Positions 1 to 11,790 of a DNA stretch of 64,000 nucleotides are shown here, piece after piece. The notes beneath the pieces were generated by a model that was given only the letters and a program-made list of their open reading frames with translations, made no database searches and was not told where the DNA came from. Made by a program: the position numbers and the translations under genes. The stretch comes from Cylicocyclus nassatus (lineage: Eukaryota > Nematoda > Chromadorea > Rhabditida > Strongylidae): the NCBI GenBank assembly GCA_958299035.1, contig CATQJL010000305.1, positions 61,086,486 through 61,150,485 of the forward strand, read 5' to 3'. Each line of letters opens with the position of its first letter. The first letter of the stretch is position 1.

Positions 1-498
1 ACCTCCATTTCCACTTGCTGCGGTCGTAGTACATGTAACAAGAGGCCCCTGTATGCTACTGGTACTGTCACTGTTGCTTATTTTCGATGTAAGCATACTT
101 ACTCCAGAAAAGAGGGACGGCTTGGCAGAATCCGAGGCACCAGATAGAAGTTACCACAGAAATTGTTCTTTTTCTTGTAAGCAACTGAGTTGCTTTGAAT
201 GGTAAAGCAATCGCTATTACACGATTCACTGATATCGCTAAGTGAGAGAGGACGGTCGCATTCCAAAATATCACAACAAACTGTCCCACAATCTCATCAA
301 CGAGTTTAGTTGATGGGGGGTTCGGCTTGCCTTCGGAATTCATAGACTTGATTTTGCTGGAAATAAGTTATTCTTACCTAAGCGTAATTGAAGCCACCCA
401 GAGAAAGGCAAGCGATATCCCTAAACTGGCCGTAGTATGGGATAAACATAAAATGCAGAAGGGATTCTTTCGAACCGGGTTGCACAGTATGGATATGC
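1..498 (-). CDS. srx-class 7TM chemoreceptor, partial (3 exons)
   Basis: The reading is part of a nematode serpentine receptor of the Srx type, a plasma-membrane GPCR family expressed largely in sensory neurons. Exons in transcript order are 498-378, 356-103 and 48-1, and they join in frame. Exon 1 gives TM2-like sequence (NPFCILCLSH, then SLGISLAFLWVAS). Exon 2 carries the TM3 region and the family's NR motif (LSHLAISVNRVIAIALPF), then TM4 (ISVVTSIWCLGFCQAVPLFW). Exon 3 begins ASCYMYYDRS, resembling the second extracellular loop of Srx proteins. The second intron (49-102) is an ordinary 54 nt with GTAAGT at its start and CATACAG at its end. The first is only 21 nt (357-377), GTAAG...TTTCCAG, and would otherwise bring a TAA stop in frame. 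TM1 and the start codon are not found upstream, and TM5-7 lie beyond the window. If the 21-nt gap is not spliced, this is a pseudogene. Family assignment is from motif recognition. Confidence 0.72.
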
Positions 499-3400
499 CT
501 GCGAGAGAGTTTGAAACTGCTCCAAGTATGCATATCTAAGATATTCATTTAAAAATTCATATAATATCCATAGTTCTTAACTGCAGTTGAGAATTGAGTG
601 CAATAAGTATGACAGCTTAGGAGAACGCCAACGCTTGATGACTTAGAGGTGGCAGTTTTGGTAAATGAAGTACGAAAAGTAATTTCGAATGGAGGTCCAA
701 CAAGTTGTTAACGTGTTCAGATGTCTGCGAATGCTCCACGCACTACACTCCTGAGAATTGCCCATAACTTCTCGAAGTTAGTAAGAGAAGTTTGCAGTGA
801 GTTTACGCGTTTATTATGTGTGCTACACAACACACTGTACTTACGGAACTGGCCCATATGGGGATTCCAGCCGGCTAGCCGGGAGGCTACACAAGCTTTA
901 ACTTGAGGGGATTGAAGACTAGAAGCGTTCTTTTGTACAAAGAAGAGGCGACACATCGGAAAGGGCGATCCACACACGGCTCTAGTAACTTCAATGCACT
1001 CCGACTTTATCACGCAATTATGAAACTCGGTTTGCAGAGAATCCTTAGTTGGACGTCTCAGTATCTGATGAGCCGAAGAAGTTTAAACCTGCGCGCACCA
1101 GCAGCAAGTCGTGGACTGCATTTAGGCTGCCAAAAAATCAACGGAAAACGATGAAATTATATGTCTACAACAAAAGCACGATTGACTTGGCCGCCATGAA
1201 AATCTGATCATGTAAGGAAGATCGATTACGACGTCATCGGATCGGGCAAGGTGACACAACCGCTGAGCTCCACGAATCAAATTGGGGAAGAAATGTTTTC
1301 AGGAGCAAGCGACAGAAAAAGAGCCAGTAGTATATTCTTGTCAATGCAGCTAAATATCGATTTTTGAACTACTGTTAACCGAAATCAAACCGTTGTTCCA
1401 AGTTCCTACAAGTATGAGATTATCGATGTCTCTGTGTTGAGTTCCACTTTTCCTAAAGTGGAGAAACAAGGATCGAAGCTTCACGATCACTACCCTACAA
1501 TCTATCTTGACATGGTACTGGACAAATACCGTGTTTATCAACATGGCAAGGGCTACAAACGCAGCCCAAGCCGGAATCTGAGCTGCATACGATTTTTCGA
1601 AGAAAAAGTAAAAAGTATGTAGCTAGCCCGAAGCGGAGCTTCTGACTCGTAGAAAAATAATCAGAGTCCAACCCTACGTTAGACATTGTCCATCAAACTT
1701 GTCAAGTTTGCACAATTCAAGAAAGGGCCACAGAGGGTATCCTTGTAAATGAAAGATCGCTCGCCCGTTGCGCCGCGCTTGTGGATGTATAGTCTCGATA
1801 TTTTACTAAAATGCGGTCGATGTGACGCTTCGTTTTTCGTCCGTCATATCAATCAGTCAACTCTCTAAGCTCAACCGTTTTTTTCTCTTACTTGTCCATG
1901 TTTCGACTCTTTCGCTACAAATTTGGTCATATGAATATCTTTTAGCTCTGTTGTGATTAAGAATATTTTATCTGCTAATGGAATGGTAGCCAAGAGCTGC
2001 AAAAGCTGCAGTCATTGTAAAAAAAAAACTGGCTCCATAGGTAACGGTTTTGTTGTTCTCCTCACTAACAGTAGCGACAAACCGTTCGCAATTAAAAAAG
2101 AGAGGTCATTTGAGCCGTTGGCTGCAGGTTCTGCAATTTTTGGCAGCACAGGAACAGAGCCGAAGATTGCCAAAATAAATGAACAGATATATGGGATAAG
2201 AGTGGAAGATTGAGTAACGAAAAAAGTCTAAGAACTGCAGACACTCATCGAAAGTACAGAACCAGAGCGGTATATTTGACTGTCATTCAGCTGTAGAGGC
2301 AATTGAATATGTGAAGAAAAAGACTGAAACGACAATCATCATGCAATGCATCGGCCGCAGCGTGGCAAATGCCTAGAGGATTTGAACGTGACGCAAGGCC
2401 TGAGCGAAAACCTGAGTCGCAGCTGTGACACTGCCTTTGAGACATTACTCGCCTAGGGGTTCGTGAAACGCGAGAATTCAAGATTGTGCCAAAGAACAAC
2501 GACATTGTTCACAACTGAAACGCAATAATATGATACCAAATTTGGTGTGCACGCGCCCGTGGGGAACAAATTGAAGCAGAAAATTTATGAATAATGTAAA
2601 TAAAAGCCGTGTTTATTTTTTCTGAACTGACTGTTCCTGTTAGACTGGACTGGATTCCCTGCTTACACATTATTTTATGATTTTTCCGTAAAACGCATTT
2701 TTGTATCAAAGGTTGTCATACTAGCCAAGACGGCTTCGCTGGCGTTCTCTTTCAATCTGTTCTTCAGTTTTAGATGTTGGTAACATTCTTTTGCTGTAGT
2801 AGAAACGGTAAAGTAGCTATTGTCAGAATGTCCCTAATTTTCTTAAAATTTTCAATATTAAATCAGAACAACTTGACAGCGAAAACACCTGCAAGGATAC
2901 AAATGTATGGCCATAGTTCCCAGTGCATAAGGTATATAGTCACAGTGGAAGAAACAGAGGACCTAGGGAAGAGAGGGGGGGGACTTGCCATTTTACCCCA
3001 ATTGAATTTCTCTCCTGAAAAAAAAACTACGGATTTGTATGATAAAATTAGTATCACCACGATTGCGCTAAGAAAGCTGAGGCTAAGAAGTAGTAGAAAG
3101 CTTTGCTCATCGACTCGGAAGCTGGTACGCAAACGTGGACGATAGGTCACGGCGATTATCGACTGACTTTCGAGCGAAGCAAAACAGAGAAGCTATAGAA
3201 GGACATGGGAGGGAAGAAAAGTAGCAACATGATTGGCAAAGTCGCACAATCGCTGCCGTTCTTCTGGAAATCTTGACCATAAGAAAGCCGAATAGAGGTA
3301 TTAAAGGCAGTGGCTCGGAAAATCGAACATCTCGAAATTTTTAGGTCTAAGGCATACCTCACGCGATTTCAGTTCCATACCCCATACCAAATCGCAGCGC

Positions 3401-3582
3401 GATTTGGTATCGGAACGACTGTTCATAATTGGTCGTCAGAGCGCTTTTTCAAGACAGGAGTTGATTGGTTTGCAACAAATTACAGAAGCTACGCGTCCAT
3501 GTGTTAAAGGACCGTGCACGATAGGAGACATCCGGCAAACTGCCAGGTTGCGTGAACATCGCGAGGTATGCCTTAGGCCTTA
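499..3582. other. Stretch with no supported gene
   Basis: Short open frames occur on both strands but none shows a recognisable family, a coherent exon chain or repeat-element ends. An open frame of 86 codons at 1953-2213 (plus) has a CKSCSHCKKK cluster but no recognisable domain. TM1 of the srx receptor would be expected near 500-800 on the minus strand and I did not find it. Confidence 0.5.
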
Positions 3583-3947
3583 TACGGAAGGTTGCTTGCA
3601 CCCCAAACACGACAATGGAGTAGGCCTGAGCGCTCAGCATGCAACCCCTGCCTAGAAAATTGCTTCTAAGCCCGTGCGCGCAAGAGATTCTTACACGAGC
3701 TCGGAAGAGGTTGCGATCCCTTTCCCACCGTTAGATGCGGCATGCCGCAATGCTAAGAACATGAGGTCCGCAACGACTCTGCGTCTCTAACCACGGCGGA
3801 AGGCGTTCCACTCGCCCAAATTTAAATTGAGAGGAGCTCGGAAAATGCTAGTTTTTGCCATTTTCGCGCTCTAAAAAGTGGTCGAATTACTTCAGGTAAG
3901 CGAAAAAACCAAAAGTCGAGGATCTGCTGAGCCACTACCTCTAAATG
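3583..3947 (+). repeat. Exon-like dispersed repeat, copy 1
   Basis: This copy shares order and many identical words with copies at 4144-4505 and 12060-12338. Shared blocks are GGTTGCTTGCACNCCAAACA, a central CGCAACGAN, then GGAAAATG...TTTTTGCCAT...TTCGCGCTCT, a CTNCAGGTAAGC splice-donor-like site and a GAGCCRCTRCCT tail. Here the internal open frame is broken. The unit could be a duplicated gene exon or a mobile repeat that carries a donor site. Confidence 0.6.
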
Positions 3948-4143
3948 TTTCATTCAAGAAGTAATAGAGGTGATCACATCCAGGCAGATATTGGGGTCTG
4001 AGATTGACCTTATCCAAGAGATCGCATACCCATGGACGCTGTTGTCTATGCTGAACAGACTGAGCTTTGGCGACTACCGGTGAGCTAAGGCTGTAACAGA
4101 ATAAAACCCACTCAACATCAAAAGTTAGACCATCAATTTTGAC

Positions 4144-4505
4144 ATGGAAAGTTGCTTGCACGCCAAACATGAGAAAAGAGCAGATCCGAACGCACAGCAT
4201 GCTGCCCTTGCCTAGAAGTCAAGTTACGCGCAAGCCATTCTAATATGCGCGGACGAGCTTGCGATTCTCCCTGACCCGTCGGGGAAGACATGCCGCAGTG
4301 TTATAACTGCGAGGGTCTCGCAACGATTCGATTCTGCCTCTTCAACCATGGCGGGCGCTCCATATTCAAAATTGGAGGCCTTGGAAAATGGTGGTTTTTG
4401 CCATCTTCGCGCTCTTCAAAGTGGATCTTCGGAATCAGCGCCTCAAATTACTCCAGGTAAGCAAAAAAGTTCAAGTCGAGAATCTGTCGAGCCGCTGCCT
4501 TCAAG
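4144..4505 (+). repeat. Exon-like dispersed repeat, copy 2
   Basis: This is the best-preserved copy. It lies about 560 bp after copy 1 in the same orientation, so the two look like a tandem duplication. It holds an ATG at about 4349 followed by an open frame (MAGAPYSKLEALENGGF...) running to CTCCAG|GTAAGC near 4457, which looks like a short exon with a donor site. I do not recognise the peptide and cannot show that it is translated. Confidence 0.6.
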
Positions 4506-6045
4506 AAGGTGCTGACTGTATTTCCGATAGCTCATGAAGAGAAAAGGTAAAGACTCTGCTGCATTGCTTTGGGCCTTTACATGCACTTCGAAAAATCTCG
4601 AAAATTCACTAATTCATGAAGAACGACGTTCGTTACATCCAAGTCCGTAGAACATCCTTTGGAGCATCACACTACAATGCTAAATCATGAGAAGAGATAC
4701 GATTATGAAAGGGAAGGTTGCTAATGTTGAGCTGCCTCTGGCACTGTATGCTTGCTCTATAGCTGAAAATGTGTCTTGTAAAAGTGAAGTGTTGCTAAAT
4801 GGATAATTCTGAAAATCATTACTTCGAGAAAGCAAGAGTGACATACCGTTGCGATGAGCACTGAATCGGCAGCATATTCAGCAGATGATAGAAACGTAGA
4901 CATTTTCGCTGAAAAGGTACTTTGCTTTTACCAAGGTGAAATAAAGTGGTTTATTAGGCATTTTGTCAAAAAGGTGATGTTTAAGAAAGCAAATCGAAGT
5001 GGAACAGGGTTGCTTCTTTTTTAACAAACAGCAAGGATAATAATTCCAGTACAGTCTATCTAGGCAAGATAAAAAACCTCTTCTCTTATGTATATGAAAA
5101 AAGTATTTTGAGTCTGATTATTGCTGCTGCACATGTCAAGCATATGCTCGCAAAATCGCTTCTAGAGAACAGCAAAATTAGTAATTTTGAGGACCAAGAT
5201 ATGGGTTTTTCAAATAATGTTTCCTCAGTTTTGTTGTTAAAGCAGCAGAAGGGAAAAAACTGTTCATCAAGATAGATTGTTAGCAGTACGACATCCTAAG
5301 TTAAAAGGGGCGGGCGCTATGTCTGAACCGCCCTTGGCAACGAAAGGTCGATCTTCAATGTTAGTAATTTTGAATCAAAGCTTTGGATTCAGCATCTCCA
5401 AAAGGGAAATGGCGCTAAAACACGATCAGAGCCTTCAATATTACCAAACTACAACGCTGCGGTTATGAAAACAGCTAAACCTCACAGGTGCTGACTAGTT
5501 CATGCCTTTCGAACACGTAACATTTCTGCACAGAGCATTTAACGCTTGTTTCTGACTTGCTGAAGCCCTTCACTTTTCTTGGGTAAACAAAGCAAAACAT
5601 AACTACTTTTCTGCGCTCTGCCTGTCAGTGAAACTTTCGATTTTGGTCGTGTTGAGCAAATATCCGCCTGTTCTCAATGTACGTGTGCTTTTCGGTGACC
5701 TCAACCGCCCCAGTTTGCCGCTTGCTAATATTGCCACCCCTGTGATATCACTCAAAAATCACTTCTGTCTCTTTCTTCCACAATCATGTCGAAGACAGGT
5801 CTACAGTTTGAAAAAAAAATGGGTTGAAGAAGAGTAAACAAAGAATAAAAGGATGAAAAGGATAATGGATTTAACGTCTTAAATACCCTCCGGGGCATGC
5901 GCCAAACGCACACTACTTCATAGTCGAAGAGGCAATTGTATGCGTGCGAGCCTATTACAATGACTTGGTTGGGCCAGCCAGTTACAAGTCAGTGCTTTTA
6001 TCCTTCCAGCTCTGGTGCCAACCGTCTCCAGAAAGTAGAGGGCTT
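4506..6045. other. Stretch with no supported gene
   Basis: AT-rich sequence with only short, unrelated open frames on both strands. No element ends, tandem arrays or recognisable protein signatures were seen. Confidence 0.5.
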
Positions 6046-6123
6046 GGTTTACCTAGAAGCGGGATCGAACCTGCGTCCGACCTGGTCATAGCGGCGCCTC
6101 ATACCACTACGTCACTTGTCCCC
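6046..6123 (-). pseudogene. tRNA-like relic with pol III A and B boxes
   Basis: Read on the minus strand, the sequence starts GGGGACAAG, then has an A-box-like TGACGTAGTGGTATGAGG and a perfect B box GGTTCGATCCC at the spacing of a tRNA gene. The T-stem and acceptor stem do not pair properly (the 3' part reads AGGTAAACC rather than a complement of GGGGACA). It is therefore more likely a tRNA pseudogene or the head of a tRNA-derived SINE than a working tRNA. The anticodon could not be fixed with confidence. Confidence 0.5.
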
Positions 6124-6521
6124 AACAAAGAGTAAATGGGTGAATATTCGGAAAGCCTTAAATTGTCTCTACCAACTTTTACGTCAGTTTTAAGGCCGCG
6201 ATGAGAATCAAGAAGTGTTCCTATGCACTTTCTGAACTATCATGAACTTTCGGATCCTGGTGACGCGCATTCTGAGTCAAAATGCAAAGGCAAAGCCTTG
6301 AATTTCTGCGGTTGTGCTCGTAAACTAGTCAAGGTTGTACTGAAAAATATCGAATTTTTTTTACAAGCTCGAGTTGTCTTACGAGGAAAGAATAAAGCCG
6401 TCTTAACCCCACTGGTCGCCCGGTAGGTGAATTCGAACTTTAACCTGAGCAGGCCGGTCGCGGCGGAGCGCGGCATCTCAACCCTCGGTACAAAACTTTT
6501 TTTTCCTTTTTTTCTCGCCGT

Positions 6522-6759
6522 GTGTCGCGGCTCCGCGATGTGAGTGCTCCTAGAAGTAGGAGGCTGGTTGCTGCCGCGCTACACGGCGGCGATAACGGCA
6601 CTTTCTTACGTTCGCCGCAATCGCCGCTGGACCTCTCCTCGCCTTGGCGCGTTGCCAGCCAAAAGGCTATATATAGCGGCGGCGCCTCACTGCAGCGTCT
6701 GTTCGCTTTCGTTTTCGATCGTCAATCTTTTCGTATGTTTTCCATTGTGCTCGTGCCTG
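6522..6759 (+). repeat. 238-bp direct repeat, copy 1 (promoter-like)
   Basis: This copy is nearly identical to 7941-8187: I count about five substitutions and a single 9-bp indel. It is far more GC-rich than its surroundings. It contains a strong TATA box and ends GTGCTCGTGCCTG, after which the two copies diverge. The high identity implies a recent duplication or concerted copying, as in a pair of LTRs. It could be an LTR of a very short (TRIM-like) retroelement, but no polyadenylation signal or clear primer-binding site is visible. Confidence 0.7.
6668..6675 (+). promoter_or_regulatory. TATA box in direct repeat copy 1
   Basis: TATATATA lies in a GC-rich context (AAAAGGC before, GCGGCGGCGCC after). 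About 25-35 bp downstream is a TCACTGCAG/TCTGTTCGCTTTCG stretch where a start site would be expected. The same arrangement is kept in the second repeat, which argues for a functional or recently functional RNA polymerase II core promoter. Confidence 0.5.
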
Positions 6760-7940
6760 CCTCACAGGTTGCAGACGCGCAAAAGAGCATCCAGGATAGT
6801 CAGAGTAAGCACTAACGTAGGAACTTATTCAAAATTTTGCATTTTTTCTTTTATGTACAATTTCTTTGCTACTTTTTCAGTATCTCATTTCCTTTTTTGC
6901 TGTTTTGTAAACTCAGGTTCCAACGTGCGTGCCTGTCCTTCCATCCTTCATATGTTGCAACGTCGCACGAAACTGTTTGAGTCCCGTACCATTTGGACTG
7001 ACGCTTGGCCAATCATGTTGCGTTACCTAGCGAGGAAGATGCAAGTACGAATTTTGGTTTTATTTTCCCATTTTTGAACATTTTTTCAGTTGCATTTTTC
7101 CCTTTGTTTACATGTTTTGGCTTCCAACTTGAACTTGCCGCGCCTAACTTTTGTCACCGCCATCCGCAACCCTTGCGCCAGCCATTATGTTGCACACATA
7201 TCAGGCCGCTTGCCCTGCGACGGTCCTCTGGGTCGCGGGAGGCTGGACTGACGTCCATTTTGTGTTTTTTGCGTTGCACAGCTGCTTTTTTGCTGTAACG
7301 GCGGCGAAAGTTGCATTTTGTTAGGTATTATGCTTAGCCCCCACCATTGGGGAGGAAATCTACACTTTGCGCTCTTGAGTTCTAACAAATCGCGTTCGCG
7401 CGCGCCCGTGTTTTCTTTCAGAGCTGCAGGTATTAGAACGTGGAGGGGTTAGTGACTGCGATGGCAAAATACCACTGACGACGGACTCCGATCGGCAAGC
7501 ATTGTTCCCTCTATCTTCCTCTGGCCCCGTAAAGTTCATGTGTTACAGTACTACACCAACTTGGTAGCACGTTTGGCCTACTGGATCCATCTTGTTTGTC
7601 GTCTGCCTAAACACATCCTGCCATTGGTCCTCGTTAGTACGAGCAGCAGCTTACTACGTTATTATAACTCGACCTTGTTCTTGATTTTGTGGTTTTTTTT
7701 GTATTGTTGTTTGACGGATGCGCCTTGTGCGCTTGAGTGATGTTTGTTGGTGAACACGGGACGGGTTAGTGTCAATCCATTTACTTTTGTCGCGCTCTTA
7801 CTGTGCTACCGATGGATACCTTTTCAATACTCTTTTTTATTCTATCATCCAAAAATTTCGGCTAAAGGCATTAACCGCAGATCCCCGGTGCTATCACGTA
7901 ACCACCTCTCGAACGCCCAAGCCCACTGCTTCCTGGGGGA

Positions 7941-8187
7941 GTGTCGCGGCTCCGCGATGCGAGCGCTCCTAGAAGTAGGAGGCCGGGAGCACTGGTTGCT
8001 GCCGCGCTATACGGCGGCGATAACGGCACTTTCTTACGTTCGCCGCAATCGCCGCTGGACCTCTCCTCGCCTTGGCGCGTTGCCAGCCAAAAGGCTATAT
8101 ATAGCGGCGGCGCCTCACTGCAGCGTCTGTTCGCTTTCGTTTTCGATCGATAATCTTTTCGTATGTTTTCCATTGTGCTCGTGCCTG
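7941..8187 (+). repeat. 247-bp direct repeat, copy 2 (promoter-like)
   Basis: This is the second copy of the TATA-containing repeat, in the same orientation as 6522-6759 and 9 bp longer because of an extra GGGAGCACT-like stretch. TATATATA is at 8096-8103. It is preceded by a short purine run (GGGGGAG) directly before TGTCGCGG, which resembles a polypurine tract next to an LTR, but the stretch is too short to decide. The downstream 400 bp (to about 8650) is GC-rich and has no recognisable protein. Confidence 0.7.
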
Positions 8188-9499
8188 GCAGTTAGCTCCC
8201 GCTTTTGATGTTTCTTTTGCGCTAGCGGTCGAGCGGATCGGAAGTTGTACTGGATTGCAATTCAAGACGGATTTGGGTTTATTTCGGACGAGCCAGTTTT
8301 GGAGCTTTAAGATTCGGGATATACAAGGTCTTGTAAACTTCGGGAGCGGAGAGGTGTCGCGCCTGGTATCCGGCGACGCGCGGCGGATCTGTATAGATGA
8401 AGCCTCGGGAGCATAGTCCCTCTTTGTGTACATAGTCGTGCGCATCGGTAGCACGGGATGGGGCTCCCTGTCCCGTGTTGGGGTTTTTCTTTATTTGTAG
8501 TTTAGTATTGTAGCGTAGCGTCTGTTTGTTTCTTTTTATGTCATAAGGATAAAATGTCAGTAATTTAATCGTTTCTTCACGCGCTATGGCAAAATAACAG
8601 GCTAGGTCGCGTCGCATGTATTAAGCGGGCGAGCGCTTAGGTAACTCGGGTTAGATCTAGGTGCTTAGAGCCCACCGAGCCGCCACACCGTGGCTTGGTT
8701 ATTCGCTGTATTGACAGTGTTCTTTGATAAAACTGACATATAATTTTTTTGAGCGTCGTTTCTGGCCGCTGGCTCTGTTTTTTGTTTAGTTGGTCTTTGA
8801 GAAACGATGTAGATGGCGAAATTGTGACGTTTGATTCACTAGAGCAACATTTTTGCGCATGCTACTCACAAAGAAAGGCCCTCCAGAAGAAAAGTCCCAT
8901 CTGTGTCGTTTCCTCAAGCTTATTTGTGAAGACGAAAGCGCAGATGCCGTTTAGCCAAGCAAGCGCTAACACGACGTGCGCTTATCTTCATCATTGTAAA
9001 TCCTGCGCCTTATGCGCTTTGCAGCTAACAAAGCCGTGTTAGCGCATGAAGATATTGCGTTTCCTTCATGCAGCAGCCCATATAGAGTTGGAATAACAGA
9101 GAAAGCGAAACGAAACAACGTTCAACAACAACAAAATGGTCAATTTCGCTAACGCGGATTCACCTTATATTAGACAAAAAACAGACAACTACCGAAAAAA
9201 AAAACATGAAGAAACATGGTAAATTTGAACTGAGGGCTAAGGCGCCGCGCTCCGCCGCGACCGGCCTGCTCCAGTTTGAATTTGAATTCACCCACCGGGA
9301 GAGTAGTGGGGTGAGGAGGCCTATGCGTAGTAGCAGTTTTTGAGTTAAGATGTATACCTGTGGCTCGTCTTGAAACGCTGACTTCAAAAGACTCTTCACG
9401 TTTCTGCCAGATATTTCCGTCAAGGAAATTGAAAATTAAAAAGAGTTTTTCGCCGTTTAGCATCCCAAGAAAAAATACAATTGATATGCCATTAGGTGC

Positions 9500-9565
9500 G
9501 TTGTGGTCTAGTGGATAGCGCGATAGTTTCACAAGACGATGGAAGTGTAGTTCAAATGTTTTTTG
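9500..9565 (+). pseudogene. tRNA-like head, possible SINE
   Basis: TGTGGTCTAGTGGATAGCGC matches a eukaryotic tRNA A box, and AGTTCAAATG about 35 bp later is a degenerate B box. Runs of T follow, as at a polymerase III terminator. The stems do not fold into a clean cloverleaf, so this is a tRNA-derived remnant rather than a tRNA gene. Confidence 0.4.
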
Positions 9566-9569
9566 TTTT

Positions 9570-11546
9570 CAACTTTTGCTTTACCTCCCTAAAGCTTCTT
9601 TTTTATACTTTCCTTTTGATATCCTCGAAGGTAAAGCACACCGTTGCTCTCTACAAATTGCAGAAATAGATTGGTAGCTTTTGCACTATTTGCTCTATCG
9701 AATGGTACTTTGCAATCTATTTAGAAGCGAAGAGTGTATGACTTATTGCGGTTGAAATTCAAAACGGGCATTAATTTCCGGACAACCTAGTAGATACTTG
9801 CTGCTAGCCTTTCATAGGCCAAAAGGTTGCTTCTGATCAAGGCAAACACATAAGCTTTGCACAATTCCGTAAGCCTAAAACAAAGACGTCTTGTCTACTA
9901 CGGTTTTTTCAGAGAAAAACCTGGCTGAAAGTCATAAAGACACAATTCCATAATTTTGAACTTTCAAAGTAATATGAATTTTCTTTTTTCGCTGAACTCT
10001 TTAGTCAAAGTCTTTCATACAGTATACAAGTACTCGCACGCACATACAGAATAAGCTAATTGACATCAATGAAAACAAAACTTAAAGTAAGTTTTAGTCT
10101 CTCAAAAACGAGGTTTTCGACAAAAAAAACTTTCGATTTTTTGATGCATGCTTTTTTTGCGCACCAGTATGAGCAGGAAGCGCTAGGTTAAACTTTTACT
10201 GCTTGTGGATTTTGAATACCATCAAATTTCAAAAAATTGAAGAAAGTTACAGGTAGTCAAAGTTAAGTTTAAACGGACATTATTTTTGCACCAACCCAAC
10301 ATTGGTTCATATTGATTAAGAATCCTATCGTTTGAATAAATCATTCCAAATATTCAAAATCTAAAACTCTTATCTTCGAATAGGTTTCAAGAATTCAATT
10401 ATCAAAAATCGGATTTATAAACAAAATTCCAAAATATTATATTGAAAAAGAGCGTTTTTACTAATATTATCCAAATGTTTTATGCGGATGGTCCGTTGAT
10501 ATGGAGCTCGTAAGAAAGCCACTGACTACTTGTCCACGTTCATTAGACAAGCTCCGAATGTTTCAGGACTACCCTTACTTTATAGAAACACTATATCTAC
10601 TCAATGCACACATACTTTTTTCTTCTCCGTCCAAAAATTCCATGTTTAAATGCTTGGCGTAAATCACATTTTTTTCTGTAACTCGAAAAAAAAACTTCCC
10701 CAGGACTTAATTGAGATTGATTTTTCTGTCTCTAATAATAAGAAGTGGAGCGTACACATTCTAGCTTGCAACGTGAGCGTTTGCAGGTGCAACCTTGAAC
10801 GATCAATATTTCAACGAATTTATTTGCCGAGCAGTCCCCATCAGGGCCACCACAGACAAACTGGAGGAAGTCATTGCCTTTTAGGGTAAACAAGGAGTCT
10901 CTGTAAAATAACGCTTTTTTCAAAACTAGTCCGACTATCAAAAGGCCAATTGAGATTGCCTGAAGATTTGGTTCTGTAAGATCACATAAGTTTTGTGTTT
11001 CTACCATAGCCCGATTTCTCTGTCAAAAATATATCCATAGCAAGAATACCGGCGCACCGTTGCCTGTTCCCTGTTTTTGCCTTCGTTTTCTTAGAGAACC
11101 GTTGTTAGATATCGCGCCCCAATGCCAACTTTCTGCAAAGACTTGTACGCGATGCACAATATCTACTCTCAATATTTGCCCACGGTTACTGGTTTAGCCG
11201 TAGAGCACTGCAACATCACGAACTTGAAGCATTCACGTTTGCATGTCTCCCTGTGGATAGTGCTACTACGCTGTGCAAGTCGTTAATTATGTTTAGTGGT
11301 GAGTTCATGGCGAACTTTGCCTAACAAGGAAAGAATACCTGGCGTTTCCATATGTGATGTATACTATCTCATAGAGCATGGAACGCTGATTCTAAATCTG
11401 CTTTCGGTATCTGCAAAGCCTTCTGAGAGGAGAGTTCTGAGAATTTGTTAAGGTAAAAATTCATTAATTTGGCTAAGCTAAAAATAGGTGTTGAGGTCTT
11501 TTTGATTTTTTTTCGATGCTAAAAAGGAGTAATGACTAATATCTTA
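9570..11546. other. Stretch with no supported gene
   Basis: AT-rich DNA with only short open frames. An open frame at 10732-11007 (minus) has no recognisable family. No element ends were found. Confidence 0.5.
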
Positions 11547-11584
11547 TATATAAAGCTGAATGTCTGTTTGTATGTATGTCTGTA

Positions 11585-11627
<43 letters not shown>

Positions 11628-11790
11628 ATGTGTGTACGTATGTTCCGAATAGAAAATTCCATTTCTGAACCGATCCGGACCAAACTTGGCACACATACGC
11701 TACGGGCCCCGGCGGGTGTCATAGGCTACTTTTCGTCATCGATCGATATCGATTTTATCGATTTTTATCGATTTTTTTGCTGAGTTCACC
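11547..11790 (+). repeat. CTGT-rich dispersed repeat, copy 1
   Basis: The unit begins TATATAAAGCTGAATGTCTG, continues as a (CTGT)n microsatellite (about 11570-11628), then a conserved core (GTACGTATGTTCCGAATAGA, GAACCGATCCGGACCAAAC, TTGGCACACATACG) and ends in TCGAT repeats. Related copies lie on the opposite strand at 22361-22450, 26930-27125 and 55863-56072. The unit is non-coding and highly dispersed. I suspect a Helitron-type or other non-autonomous transposon, but the ends are not defined well enough to say. Confidence 0.65.

Larger units (their letters stand above)
6397..9320. mobile_element. Composite unit with GC-rich inverted ends
   Basis: About 95 bp at 6397-6490 recurs in inverted orientation at 9228-9320, with the core GCAGGCCGGTCGCGGCGGAG conserved exactly and the flanks clearly related (CCGGTRGGTGAATTC on the outside). 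Between them lie 2.7 kb with no recognisable transposase, reverse transcriptase or other protein, and two direct repeats with TATA boxes (6522-6759 and 7941-8187). The ends may be true terminal repeats of a DNA element or two inverted copies of a short repeat; each contains a B-box-like GTTCGAATTC or close variant. No target-site duplication was identified, so the outer limits are approximate. Confidence 0.5.

Noticed and set aside
6522..8187. Simple LTR retrotransposon
   Set aside because: The repeats lack a polyadenylation signal and agreed TG...CA ends, and the 1.2 kb between them encodes no gag or pol. Kept only as an alternative.
6544..8454. Open frames of 97-177 codons on both strands
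   Set aside because: They result from stop-poor GC-rich promoter-like repeats, with overlapping open frames on both strands and no recognisable protein.
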